The translations under genes were made by a program, and so were the position numbers. The notes below the pieces were generated by a model. The model made no database searches. It was not told the origin of the DNA and saw only the letters and a list, made by a program, of their open reading frames with translations. This document shows positions 21,936-31,897 of a DNA stretch of 32,500 nucleotides, piece after piece. Each line of letters opens with the position of its first letter. Position 1 is the stretch's first letter. Source of the stretch: Zygnema cylindricum (taxonomy: Eukaryota; Streptophyta; Zygnematophyceae; Zygnematales; Zygnemataceae); assembly GCA_037447655.1 (NCBI GenBank), contig JBBHKE010000307.1:1-32500 (forward strand), in the 5' to 3' direction.

Positions 21936-22427
21936 TTATGCACTTGATAGAGCGTTTATGATGGATCTTTACGCTTTTTCCCATGTGGCATGAATCTATA
22001 CATGCAGTTTGTGAGAAATGTCGCCCTTCAAGTCACTTACTAGAAACTGAAGGGCTCGACCGATGGCGCATTAGATTCTGCATACCAAAGCATTCGACGG
22101 GGCTATGCATCCGACGGGCAAGGTCTATGCCCAGGGTCTTAGGGAATGTAATGGTTTCTTTAGTAAATATATTTTCCCGACAAAAACAAAATATAGTATG
22201 GCATGTAGAAAAAATTCGGCCTTTAGTTAACAACCCCATATTTGCGCTAATGGAACTTCACCCTAAATCATTGAACCGCATAAGACACGGTGGACATAAC
22301 GGGCACAACGCAACAAAAAAATAGTCCCTCATTTCAAGCTGGACGCTTTACAAGCGGTCAATTTTTTTTTGCCACAAACTTTGCCGAGTGAAGTTGTATT
22401 GTAGTGTATTGCGTGGTGATGTTCTAA
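21936..22427. other. Spacer with an uninterrupted but unrecognised frame
   Basis: A plus-strand frame at 21983-22324 is open for 113 codons. It has no domain I recognise and no splice or start context to support it, so it is not called as a gene. Confidence 0.35.
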
Positions 22428-22985
22428 CATTTTCCATCGGGACTAAGAAACATGTTGCTCTTTGTTTCAACGTAGAAGACCAATGCATTGAACTTTATCC
22501 TAATAACTTTGTTAAAAAATATGAAGGACTAAGGACTTTGAATTGTTGTTTGGTCCCTCCAATAAAAAATGAGCGAACGATTGCCAAACCTTCAAAATCT
22601 TATAGTTACGACAAATCTTTCAGTCCACGTTTCCATCACAACGTTCACACAATTGGCCAATTATGTTATTACCAAATTTTAAGATAACGATGCATCGTAC
22701 ATCATGTAAACATCATTTCAAACGCTCTATAGAATATTTGAATAACATTTTACATCGTGACAAAGAAACGCATTGCTCTCTGTTTTGAGTGAGAAGACTG
22801 TTGGAGTCAGCTTTACATTCATAACTTTGTTAAAATGGATGGAGGACTAAGGAATTTTAATTGTTGTTTTGTCCATCCAATCAAGAATGAGTGAACAATT
22901 TCCTAACCTTCGAGATATACAAGCTACGACAAAGCTTTCAGCTCACGTTTCCATCACGACTTTCACACAATTGGCCTATTATTAT
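22428..22985 (+). repeat. Direct tandem repeat, two copies of about 240 bp
   Basis: Copy 1 (22428-22667) and copy 2 (22743-22985) share AACATTTT(C/A)CATCG(G/T)GAC, TAACTTTGTTAAAA, GGACTAAGGA and TTCACACAATTGGCC at an offset of about 315 bp. Both carry indels and stops; no protein is recognised. Confidence 0.7.
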
Positions 22986-23002
22986 TTTTTTTATTATTCT
23001 CC

Positions 23003-23423
23003 AATTGCGTAGCGTATTCTATTTTTTTTTTGTACGCCATTTAGTGTTATTTTCCAAGTACCGTACAAAACGGAAGTACGTCATCTTTTAAATAGTGTGG
23101 TGTACGGTGTGAGTCAGACCGTACAAAAACGTTCCTTTTAAAGTGAAAAAGTACAATTCATTATGTTTAGTAGCAGTGGACGCATGAGAATGTACCACGT
23201 TTCGATTGTGTGAACGTACGATTTGCCAGATTTTGTACAAATACCTATATTAATGTAAGCATATTTTCGACCGACGTTTACTTTTTTCAAAGACCCAAAT
23301 TAGAATTATTAAACAATTAGAATGTATGTTTTTTTTCAAAATTTTTGAATTCTTAAATAGTGTAAACCACAGTAAATATTAATATACGCTAATGAACTTC
23401 TACGCTAATAGCGTTTGGCGGTG
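23003..23423. mobile_element. MITE, CACCGTG family, long form, diverged copy
   Basis: The right end GCTAATAGCGTTTGGCGGTG followed by TA (23424-23425) matches the family terminus with changes. The interior parallels copy 1 (438-998): TTTTAAATAGTG(C/T)GG, an AAAAAGTACAA word, and GACCCAAATTAGAATTATT against ATCCCAAATTAGAGTTATT. The left end is too eroded to place exactly. Confidence 0.6.
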
Positions 23424-23596
23424 TAGCTCAACTGGCGGATAAACGGTTGAAGTACTTTCAAACATAATACGTATTAATTGTGTCGTATCCTAGCAAACGA
23501 CGAGCAGTTGTTGTCTCTGGTGAAGGTACTAGCTCTAGTGACCGAAAGGGCAATACAATTTTGTCTCTTTAGACCGATTTTGATTACTGAAGAGAT

Positions 23597-23939
23597 TAAT
23601 GTTGTGCATCGGGTAAAAATATATCGTGATACATTTGATATTAAATATATCGATTATCGATCTGTAGGTGGCCTCGATATGGTACGGAAAGTCGTACGAA
23701 AAAGGTACGAAAAAACGTACGGCCCCTCCCTTTACCCCCTTGCCTGAGGGCGCACAGGGCTTCTGATTTTTTTTTTATCAAGCCTCAACTTTGATATATA
23801 GTGGTACAAAATGTATCTATATATCAACCTATATATTGATAAATATCGGGATATTGGCCTCCGCGATATATCGATTATCAAATACCCAAAATTAGGCACA
23901 TATCGAATTTAGGCTAGAGGCTTTTGATACACAACACTA
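23597..23939 (+). mobile_element. hAT-like element D (343 bp)
   Basis: Starts TAATGTTGTGCATCG and ends GATACACAACACTA, matching the termini of elements B and C. The candidate 8-bp target duplication is GAAGAGAT / GAAGATAC (6 of 8). Contains ATATCG palindromes and a GTACG-rich interior, with no transposase. Confidence 0.65.
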
Positions 23940-24586
23940 GAAGATACCTTATCGTTTAGAGGTACAACACAACAGCTGACAGACATTGAAAATCGTCAGA
24001 GATTGGTCATCCGTACATTTTGTGTGTACAAAGTTTAGTTCAAAAGTAGGCGTTTTTATGGTAGGCCTTTGGTCGGCGCCTTTATCGTAAGTTCTGTTAT
24101 GGGCTTTTCATGTGATCTTCTTAGATCGCTACTTTGATCAGCGACCGCCCGATCGTCCAAATTTGACGGTGTAGTTAAACATTTTTGGTCCGAATGTTTT
24201 AATTGGTCCAATTTTGGTCCGAATGTTTTAATTGGTCTGAATAGGTCCGAATACAATATGGGTCTTAATGTCATATTGTATGTTTTGCATACGATAGGCA
24301 TATTGTATGGGCCTACTTTCACCTACTTTTGAACTATGGTACAAACGTCAGTCATAGATCTTCCAAAGGTACAAAATATATCGAAATATCGGTCTATATA
24401 TCGATAAACGTCGCGATATTAGACTCCGCGATATATCGATTATCGGGTATCCAAAATTGGCACATATCGAATATAGGCTAGGGGCCTTCGATACACAACA
24501 CTAGAAGAGACCGTAACATTTAGAGGTACAGCACAACAGCTGTCAGACATTGAAAATCGTCAGAGATTGGTCATCCGTACATTTTT
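23803..24586 (+). repeat. Segmental direct duplication across the end of element D
   Basis: 23803-24021 and 24368-24586 are alignable copies of equal length (219 bp), offset 565 bp. Each holds the right part of element D, its TACACAACACTAG terminus and about 80 bp of flank ending in GGTCATCCGTACATTTT. Because flank is included, this is a duplication of host DNA plus element rather than two insertions. Confidence 0.8.
24028..24345. mobile_element. Candidate TIR element between the duplicated segments
   Basis: TTTAGTTCAAAAGTAGG (left) and CCTACTTTTGAACTATG (right) form terminal inverted repeats. A GTACAAA direct repeat lies at both edges (about 24025 and 24340), a possible 7-bp target duplication. 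The interior has a tandem TTTTGGTCCGAATGTTTTAATTGGTC duplication, split here as TTTTGGTCCGAATG then TTTTAATTGGTC. No transposase. Confidence 0.45.
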
Positions 24587-25795
24587 TAGGGAATAATTTG
24601 AAAAAGCCTTAACACGACAATTAAGCGCGCCAAACCATGAAAGTCAAAGGATGGTGGCAGGATCCGTGACGCGATATCTTCCGTCAAAGATTTTCTGCAG
24701 AGATTTGTTAGGATTCGCATCCGCCCTTGTCAAAAGCCATACGGTGTCATCGTATACAACGTGTCAACGATCCAGTGGTGATTTAGCGTAACAATACAAA
24801 TGAGTCGCACGTGTGAAGGTTCTACACCGGCCGTAGCTACGCCACCGACAACCTTCGAGAGACGGTTAAGAAAATATGGAAAGTCGTCATCGTCACGTAA
24901 CGGCGGAATGGAGCGATTGGTTCGCAAATGCGAGCGGTCGGCGTTTACGCAAAGGGCCGCTGGAGAATCTTTATAGATTCCTAGTAACAATGTTTTAACG
25001 ATACTCTATTAACGAAACGAAAAAGTACACGGTACGAAATGCTACGAAAACCGTACGGACCCCTTAACGACCCCGCTTTTTCCTTAGCGGAAGTTTTCCT
25101 TCAAAAAAGTTTCCAAAAGTTTTCAATTTTTTGAACGGCGACGACGGCGTGGATTTCCACAAAGGACACATGAATGGAAGTGGAGGTCCGAGACCCTCGC
25201 AAAATGTTTTCCGTACATGCGCGTGACGGGCAAGTAAATCAAAATAAAAAATAGGTAGTATCGTATTTTATTGTAACTCTTGCTAATTTTTTATTCACTT
25301 GTGTGGCGCGTGTGTGGTACCTTTTTCATTCGTTGTTGGAGTGATTCTTTAACTAAAATCAAGTCAATCAAGTCGGTTTTTTTCAATTTTTTTTTTTTGA
25401 TGAGCTGGATTCGCGTGCCCGAGGGTCTAAAACATCAAAACGTTAAAATGATTACATAAGACGACAAACATGTACAGTACAGTACTGTAGTACATTCAAA
25501 GTATCGAATTGACGTTAATTGTACACTCTGGAAAAAGGAATCATTTCGTAAAGCAAAAGATTTTATCGTCGTTTGAGACATAATTTTCGGAGAAAACAAC
25601 AAGAAAAAGTCATTTTTTTTTTATGCATGGGAATCCCCATAAAAGTCTTTCAACCGTTTTCAAGCCCGTTCTCAAGGATGGATGTTACGGTAACTCAATT
25701 TTTTTTTGTTGTAAACAAATCGTTTGAAGTACGCAAAAATTAAGTACGTTTATGTACTTGTTGACGTAAGCTCTTGCTCGAAGTTGAACTGTACC
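24587..25795. other. Spacer with a locally GC-richer block
   Basis: 24600-24990 is richer in GC and CpG than its surroundings and has an 86-codon minus-strand frame (24990 to 24730) with no domain I recognise. 25020-25080 resembles the GTACG-rich interior of element D. The rest is unremarkable. Confidence 0.4.
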
Positions 25796-25799
25796 ACAT

Positions 25800-25950
25800 C
25801 TGACGGATTGTTGATCTGACGGTTGGGATTGGAAAGTAAGATTCTCAGCTTCCGATTGGCGGTCTCAAATTGAAAATCGGACAATTGTGTACGGAGAAAA
25901 AATGTTTTAAATGGCGGAGAAAATATCAGCACTAATAGCGGTTCACGGTG
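25800..25950 (-). mobile_element. MITE, CACCGTG family, left-truncated copy
   Basis: The right terminus CACTAATAGCGGTTCACGGTG followed by TA (25951-25952) is intact. The interior (GATCTGACGGTTGGGATTGG, GTGTACGGAGAAAAAATG) aligns with the complement of the copy at 11547-11758. The left terminus is missing. It lies about 340 bp upstream of the gene 2 start codon and could supply promoter sequence. Confidence 0.65.
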
Positions 25951-26090
25951 TACTTTTCTAAACGAACTTGGGGCCGTTTTAACGTTGACCTTGGGACAAT
26001 TTTAACGTTTTCCATGGGAACAACGAAAAAGTAAAAGGAGAACGGGGAAGGAAGTACTCGCTGCAAACACCTTTTCTTTCCACCTTTCTT

Positions 26091-26132
26091 CCCAGGACAC
26101 GTGCATTTCCATAGATTTCCGTACAATTTAAC

Positions 26133-26165
<33 letters not shown>

Positions 26166-26287
26166 CTGAGAACGCTGAACTTTCCCAGGACGTGCGCTTC
26201 ATAGATTTCCGTACAATTAAGAAGAGAGAGAGAAGAGAGAACTTTCTTCCCAGGGCACGTGGACTTCCATAGATTTCCGTACAATTT
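26091..26287 (+). promoter_or_regulatory. Triplicated G-box promoter/leader repeat upstream of gene 2
   Basis: Three copies of a 35-39-bp unit, CCCAGG..CACGTG..TTCCATAGATTTCCGTACAATT, lie at 26091-26129, 26184-26218 and 26249-26287. Copies 1 and 3 hold a full CACGTG G-box core; copy 2 has a 4-bp deletion leaving GGACGTGCG. GA repeats follow copies 1 and 2 (26135-26164 and 26220-26240). The third copy ends 7 bp before the start codon. G-boxes are bound by bZIP/bHLH factors and GA tracts by BBR/BPC factors (family knowledge); use here is inferred. Confidence 0.65.
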
Positions 26288-26294
26288 CACGATC

Positions 26295-29200
26295 ATGGGC
26301 CGTGTCGAATGCTGCGGCATGCAAGCGGTCGTCAAGTTCTTGCCGGCCGTCATCTTGTGCGCCGGCATGACGTTGTTTCTGCTCCGTCCAGACTACTTTT
26401 GGTTCGCCGAAGCTGGAAAGTTCGCGAAACTGAAAACTCGTCGCTGCGAGGCCTTCGCCGGACGACGAGGGACCGCGAAGATCAAATATCGCCGCCTCCA
26501 AATCGGGCGGATTTGGCGACGTACGGAAAAATAAGATCAGGATCTCGAGAGGAGAAAGGCGAGGGAGGAGGATGAGGTCGTTTTTGAGGATGACAAGGTC
26601 GTTGTGGAGGATCTGGTTAAGGTACGATGATGGGAAACACTATGTAAGGTCTAATAGTGGAGCTAAATCGTTGGATTCTGTGTGGATCTGGGATCATCTT
26701 TTATTTAACAAAGACATTACGTTTGACTTCTAAATTACATTACATTTGACAAAAAATAGACAAAACATGATGAGATTAGAGAGGACAATATGATTGGAAA
26801 TCCATACTTTCGTTAAGAGACTTCCTAGTGACATTGGCATTGGCATTGGGAATAGTGCTTACAATGACACCTGGCATTATAAACTTTGGGATTCAAAGGA
26901 GGGAATGTCGAAATTGACATTGGCATTTTTGGTTTGCCGGTGCTGTTAGGGAACTTGAAAGTTAAGCCGTCTGTTAGTAAATTTGATGTTGAAGCTGATT
27001 GTAACATTGACATTATGGCATTTAACACTACACCGTGTATCGCTATTAGTGTTATAATTTTTTTAACGCTTAAAACATCTTTTATCCCTACACACTTATC
27101 GTATTTTCGATTTGAGACCGCCAATCCAAACCTGAGAATCTTACCTTTCAATCGCCACCGTCTGATCCACAATCCGACAAGTGTGTACGGAGAAAATATG
27201 TATTAAGTGGCAAAAAGAAATTAACACTAATAGCAATTTGCGGTGTAACATTGGCATTGGATACAAACTTTAGAAAGAGACAGGACATTGGCATGGAAAC
27301 TAATATATGCATCAGAGTCGAGATTGACACCATAGCTCATATTCAACATTTGACATTTTTATTCAAATTGCACTAACATAGTCCTTGAAATGGGTGTTGG
27401 ATTTTGAGAGGTTTGCATTGGAAAGTTGACAGGGGATAGTAATTGGAGGTAAACTGAGATTTGAAACTGATAGAAGCACCAAATTGGCATACGCTGACCA
27501 TGGCTCATCACCCATGGGTGTAATCGACCCATAAATCGGAGAAATTTCTTTAATTCATTGCTAAATATGAATAATAACAATAAATTTTGTTTTTTTGAAG
27601 GAATTTTTGACACACTTGGTTTCCCTTTACATTTTGGACATATGTAAATCTTTTCAGTCCTTCATAACTGACTGTCTTTTTGTATTAACATTTTTAATTC
27701 AGTTAGCTACCCTCATTTGGAAAGTTTTATGGTAGCCTTGGAGACTTTGTGGCCGAAAAATAGTGGTTTGTGTACTCTAGAAGTTTGTGCACTATTAGCG
27801 TTAAACAATTTTTCAAGCTGTTATATTAAAAAACCCTAAAAAACCCTGAAAAACCCTAGAAAATTATTTTATTTCCTCCAAGTTTTCTGATTTGTAATCC
27901 GACATCGCAATCAAAATGTAGGACGATAACCTTTCGATTGCTTCCCTCATAAAAAACAAATGAAAGTGCCTTAAAAAAAAAAGAAAATAAAATAAACTAA
28001 GCGTCCCTTAGACTGACCACAAAATGCTCAACACTGATAACGGTGGGCAGCATGCCGAGAATCTCCATTAGCGCCAAGCGATTATTGCCGGCGGGTGGAG
28101 ATTGTTAATGATTGCAATGTGTGGAAACAACAATGTTAGGGATTGCAATGTTGGTTCGAAATTAGTTTGGATTGATTTGGTCGCACAACGCGTCGCTTTT
28201 AGTTACGATTGCACGTTTTGTTTTTCGAAAGATTAGTTCCGGTAGTACGGTTTATTGGGATTGGTTACTGTACAAGTACAGTACACCGTGAATCGCTATT
28301 AGTGTAAATGTTTTTTAGTCTCTTAATACATCTTTTCTCCATCTTTTTTTTTACTAATTCGTATTTAGTAGTAAACAATTTCACTCACAAAAAATAAATA
28401 TGCTTATGTGATTTTGGATTTATTATGAGTTATTTTGCGCGTCCTCACTTTCTTTTGCATATTTAGAGGTTTTTCTTTTGTGAAAATTCTATGGTATGTT
28501 AGTGTTATTTATTCTAAATTGGTGCCAAATGACGTGGCAAGTTTTGAACCTTTTAATGAAGCAGCGTCAAGAAAATAAAAATAGTGTCATTGACACTATT
28601 TTAAGTTCGGGGGGTAAAGTTTCGGGGCATCGATATAGTGTCATTGATGCTAATAATGACACTTGGTGTACAATTTTTAGACCTCTAAAAAACCATTAAA
28701 GGTTTTAAAAAAACCCTATAAAACCCTAAAAAAACCCTAAAAAACACCCAATTTTTAGACCCCTTTGTATGAATTATTTCTGTTTCGGATTATAGTCATA
28801 AAAGATTTTTTTCAAAGTATTTGTTCCCCAAAAATTGTTTAAAACGTCACATCTGTCAAAGGTGAAAAGATTGTCCTAATATCGGCCATAGTGTGTTGAA
28901 AACATAGTTAGTGTGAATTTCTAAAATTGTTGTTGCTAATGCACTCTTGTTTGTTCAATACTATACTTGGTACTTGAAAAGTTTGTCGCTCACTTTGATG
29001 TCTTTTTCCGACGCATTGAAAAAAAATCGGCCTCAAGGTATCCTTGAAGTAAGCCGTCCTATAATAAAAAACTAAGACGAAAATAAACATGGTTTTTTTA
29101 ATCTAATGATACAATTGTCGATTTTTTTTTGTTTGTTTGTCACAATAGTTCTCTTAAATGAAAACCATCTCAAAATAAATAACTAAGCAGCAAATAATCT

Positions 29201-31115
29201 TGGTTACTATTCTAAAATTACAATGTTTTTCTTTGGTTGTAGATGTGGGACATTATGTACGGCCTTGCAAATGATGAGCCTCCTCTTGAAGTTGAGAGGA
29301 AAAGAGGGTGGATGGAGGGCCAAGATTATCCCATCGCTCCTCACTTAGAAGATTGCACACGTCTTACAAAAGAGCGAGAAGCTTCCGAAATGAGAGGGCC
29401 GGGTGGAAGATCTCATGAATGGCTTTATCCAAAAGATGTTTCTAAGGGTGTGGAGCCACCATGGGTAAGTTGTTAAATTTTGTACGCTTTCCTCTCCGAT
29501 TATCATAGGAAATAATTGATGGCAAATTCAGCTTTTCTTTTGCTGTTTAAGAAACCAGTTTGGTAGGGTAGTAAATGATTCTAAATAAGAATATTTGCTA
29601 TCAAAGATTCATCTCAAAAATAGATCGCCAACCGAAGTTTCTAATCCTTGAAAAAGTTTAATCTCCACTGCTGAAAAGTTCATAAATTTTTCACCAAAAA
29701 ACCGTTCAAAGGCAGTTTTGAGTTTCTTGGATTTGATTATCCTAAGGTGATAAGTCATAAAGGACAGAAGTTGTACACATAAACCTCAATAGGAATTAAC
29801 TTAGCTAACATCTGTTGCAAAAAATGTTTTGAGTGGTTAATGATGTAAAACCACAAAAACTATGGTATTCACCACCTTTTCCAGTTGAGTAGATTTTTTC
29901 ACTAAAGTCTACCTCATTTTAAAGTGTGTCACGATTCTCCCTCCCTTTACAAGGAATGGATTCCAGTAATGTTACAGAGTCAACATACACTCTTCTCCAT
30001 GAAAAGTTACCCAGAGAAGATTTTTGTGAATAAGAGCCACAAAGCTTTATTGATTCTCAAAAGGTTCTTTCATCATTATTTTAATCCTATGAAATTCGTT
30101 TGAAGCAGGTGAAAGGGTCAAATAAGGAAAACTTGCCGATGACGCGGTATATGCAAGCCTTACTATGGCAACACCAACATCCCAGAAATTGCAATGACCC
30201 AAATTTAAAATTCGCGATTATTCCGTGGAGAAAGAGGAGCAGCAGTGGTCTCGGATCTGCATTGCATGTTATGTCCACATTATTTGCAGAAACTTTAGCA
30301 TCGGGGCGAATATTGGTTCCTCTTTCGGAAAGCTTCGAACGGGCGGTTAATCCTGGGTGCACGGGTCGGTTTTCTCCCTCTCCCTCTCTCTCCCTCCCTC
30401 ACTCTCCTCGTCTCTCCCTCTCTCTCCCACCGCTCTCTCCCCTCGCTCTCTTCCGCTCTATCTTCCCTTCCCTCTTTCCCTCTCTCTCCCTCACTCTCTC
30501 TCTCCTTCACTCCTCCCTTGAACCCTTCCTCACTATCCCTCTCTCTCCCTCTCCCTCTCTCTTTCCCCCTCTCCCTCTCCCTCCCTCCTCTCTGCCCCCT
30601 ATTCTCTCTCTACCTACCAAGAGAAAATAAGAGCAGCCTGTACGGATTATGTTTAGCATAAAACATTATTAAAGGTCCATTTGTGCGGCCGGAATCGCAA
30701 AGAAATGATTGCTATTTAATGTTCCAAACATTTTTCTTTCCTCCCTATCATAAATTTAACGAGAATTAAATCATAAATTTTCATTGGTGCGTTCTATACC
30801 GACATTCCCTTCATTATCCTTCCCAAAATATTGATTTTTCTGGCCGTTCATTTTTTCACTATTTATTGCTACAGGGTCAGACTATGGAAGTCTTAATTGC
30901 TACTTCTTCCCAATTGTATCTCTCAAATGTGAGGAAGAGGCAATAGGTCTGTGGAAGCGGCAGGGAGGTGCAGACGACATCATTGGTGCGAACCTATCGG
31001 AACCAATTGCCGTGAAGCAAAAAATAAAGGATTTGTTTTCTTCTGACGCACGTGTGATCGCAATCCTGAACACCTATACTTTTGGAAGTCTAAGGCTCAA
31101 CTCATTCGTTCCAAG
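26295..31115 (+). CDS. Plant glycosyltransferase-like type II membrane protein, 5' part of gene
   Basis: Model: exon 1 26295-26621, exon 2 29243-29464, exon 3 30109-30364, exon 4 30875-31115; the gene continues past the window. Exon 1 starts in good context (TCATGG) and gives an 11-residue tail, then a hydrophobic anchor (residues 12-30, VVKFLPAVILCAGMTLFLL), as in Golgi type II enzymes. Its frame hits TAA at 26532-26534, then stays open and acidic (EEDEVVFEDDKVVVED) to an AAG|GTACGA donor in phase 0, matching phase-0 exon 2. Exons 2 to 4 splice cleanly into WQHQHPRNCNDP, PWRKRSSSGLGSALHVMS, ASGRILVPL and then NCYFFPIVSLKCEEEA. This pattern (W-x-HQHP-x2-C, GxGSxLHxMS, GRxLVPL, CYFFP) recalls uncharacterised plant proteins related to fucosyltransferase-type enzymes. 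Catalytic activity is not demonstrable because the C-terminal part is outside. The exon 3 donor GTCGGT is weak. Exons 2 to 4 are solid; exon 1 is inferred. Confidence 0.72.
27031..27245. mobile_element. MITE, CACCGTG family, 215 bp, in gene 2 intron 1
   Basis: The left end CACCGTGTATCGCTATTAGTG and right end CACTAATAGCAATTTGCGGTG are inverted repeats flanked by TA on both sides (27029-27030 and 27246-27247). The interior matches the copies at 11547 and 25800 (TTTCAATCGCCACCGTCTGATCC). A full-length, non-coding copy. Confidence 0.85.
27828..27861. repeat. Telomere-like CCCTAAA/CCCTGAA run
   Basis: Three spaced ACCCT(A/G)(A/G) units, related to the plant telomere repeat CCCTAAA but with longer A-spacers. 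In intron 1 of gene 2. Confidence 0.6.
28284..28668. mobile_element. MITE, CACCGTG family, 385 bp, in gene 2 intron 1
   Basis: The left end CACCGTGAATCGCTATTAGTG is intact; the right end GCTAATAATGACACTTGGTG is diverged. Both are flanked by TA (28282-28283 and 28669-28670). The interior differs from the short copies and contains a 25-bp near-perfect palindrome centred on 28590. Open frames inside it are not genes. Confidence 0.7.
28707..28750. repeat. Telomere-like AAACCCTA run beside the MITE
   Basis: Four AACCCTA-like units directly follow the MITE. They are bracketed by a short direct repeat CAATTTTTAGACC (28671 and 28749). Confidence 0.6.
30367..30620. repeat. CT/CCCT-rich tract in gene 2 intron 3
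   Basis: About 250 bp of C and T only or nearly so, immediately after the exon 3 donor. Predicted proteins through it are Ser/Leu/Pro artefacts. Confidence 0.9.
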
Positions 31116-31890
31116 GTATGTAGGCAATCATTCATGCAGTCTAGGGTTTTGCCCTTATTAAAATTCAATTTAGTAACGATCCACAACGACGACTACAAAG
31201 ACAACGACAACGATGATATGATTGGTTTTTTTCAAACAGTGAAATCAATTGTTATGGTCAAATTTTAATATTCTTGTGCCAAAAGTGGCAAGCAAGCATT
31301 TATAATCATCGTTAAGATGTATGCCAAAGTCAACTTGTTGGTAGTTTTCAGCCTCAAAAATGTTTATTCGTTTAGGTTAAGTATTCTTGGCCAACTTGGC
31401 AAGCAACCGTGTAGCAAAGGTTTGTGCCAAAGTCAACTTGATTAGTCGTTTTCAACCTTGAAAAATAATCGTTCATTCAAATTTATACGTTCTTGGTTAA
31501 CATGACAATTAGTCATGTTTGTTGAGGTTGTGCCAAAGCAACACGATTGCTTGACTTTCAACCCAGGAAAGTACATTGATTATTCGAAATTTAGTTATTC
31601 TTGCCAATTGCCAGCTGTTAGATTATTTACTGCGAGCTTGCAACTCAATTATAATGCGTATAGTCTCTACTTGACATCGAAGGTAAATCAATGCATAACC
31701 TTTTTTGGTCGAAAGCTTTGAACAATGTTTCCTTCTCCACAATCGAATGTAGATGCCAAATTATTTTCATTAGAATGAGCATCATTCGTTTAACGATTGT
31801 AGTGACTCTGGACTATCCTTAATTTTTCTTATTCATCCAATGTACAAGCCATCATACTAATGGGATTAAGTTTATCATCTTATTGATGTA
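31116..31890 (+). repeat. Gene 2 intron 4 with three to four tandem units of about 110 bp
   Basis: Units start near 31258, 31376, 31480 and 31588. Each has (T/A)TATTCTTG(G)(T/C)CAA near the start, and the first three have GTGCCAAAG(T)CAAC and TTTTCA(G/A)CC(T)C further on. Divergence is considerable. No further gene 2 exon was recognised up to the window end. Confidence 0.55.
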
Positions 31891-31897
31891 GTTTTCA

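Noticed and set aside
21983-22324. 113-codon open frame with several Cys and His
   Set aside because: Residue spacing does not fit a zinc finger I know and it lies among repeats. Kept only as unrecognised spacer.
24730-24990. 86-codon minus-strand frame in GC-richer DNA, considered as a retroelement polymerase fragment
   Set aside because: No reverse transcriptase, integrase or RNase H motif could be identified.
30100-30630. 176-codon open frame taken as a whole
   Set aside because: Only 30109-30364 is coding. The rest is translated CT-rich intron, as shown by the clean continuation of the protein in 30875-31115.
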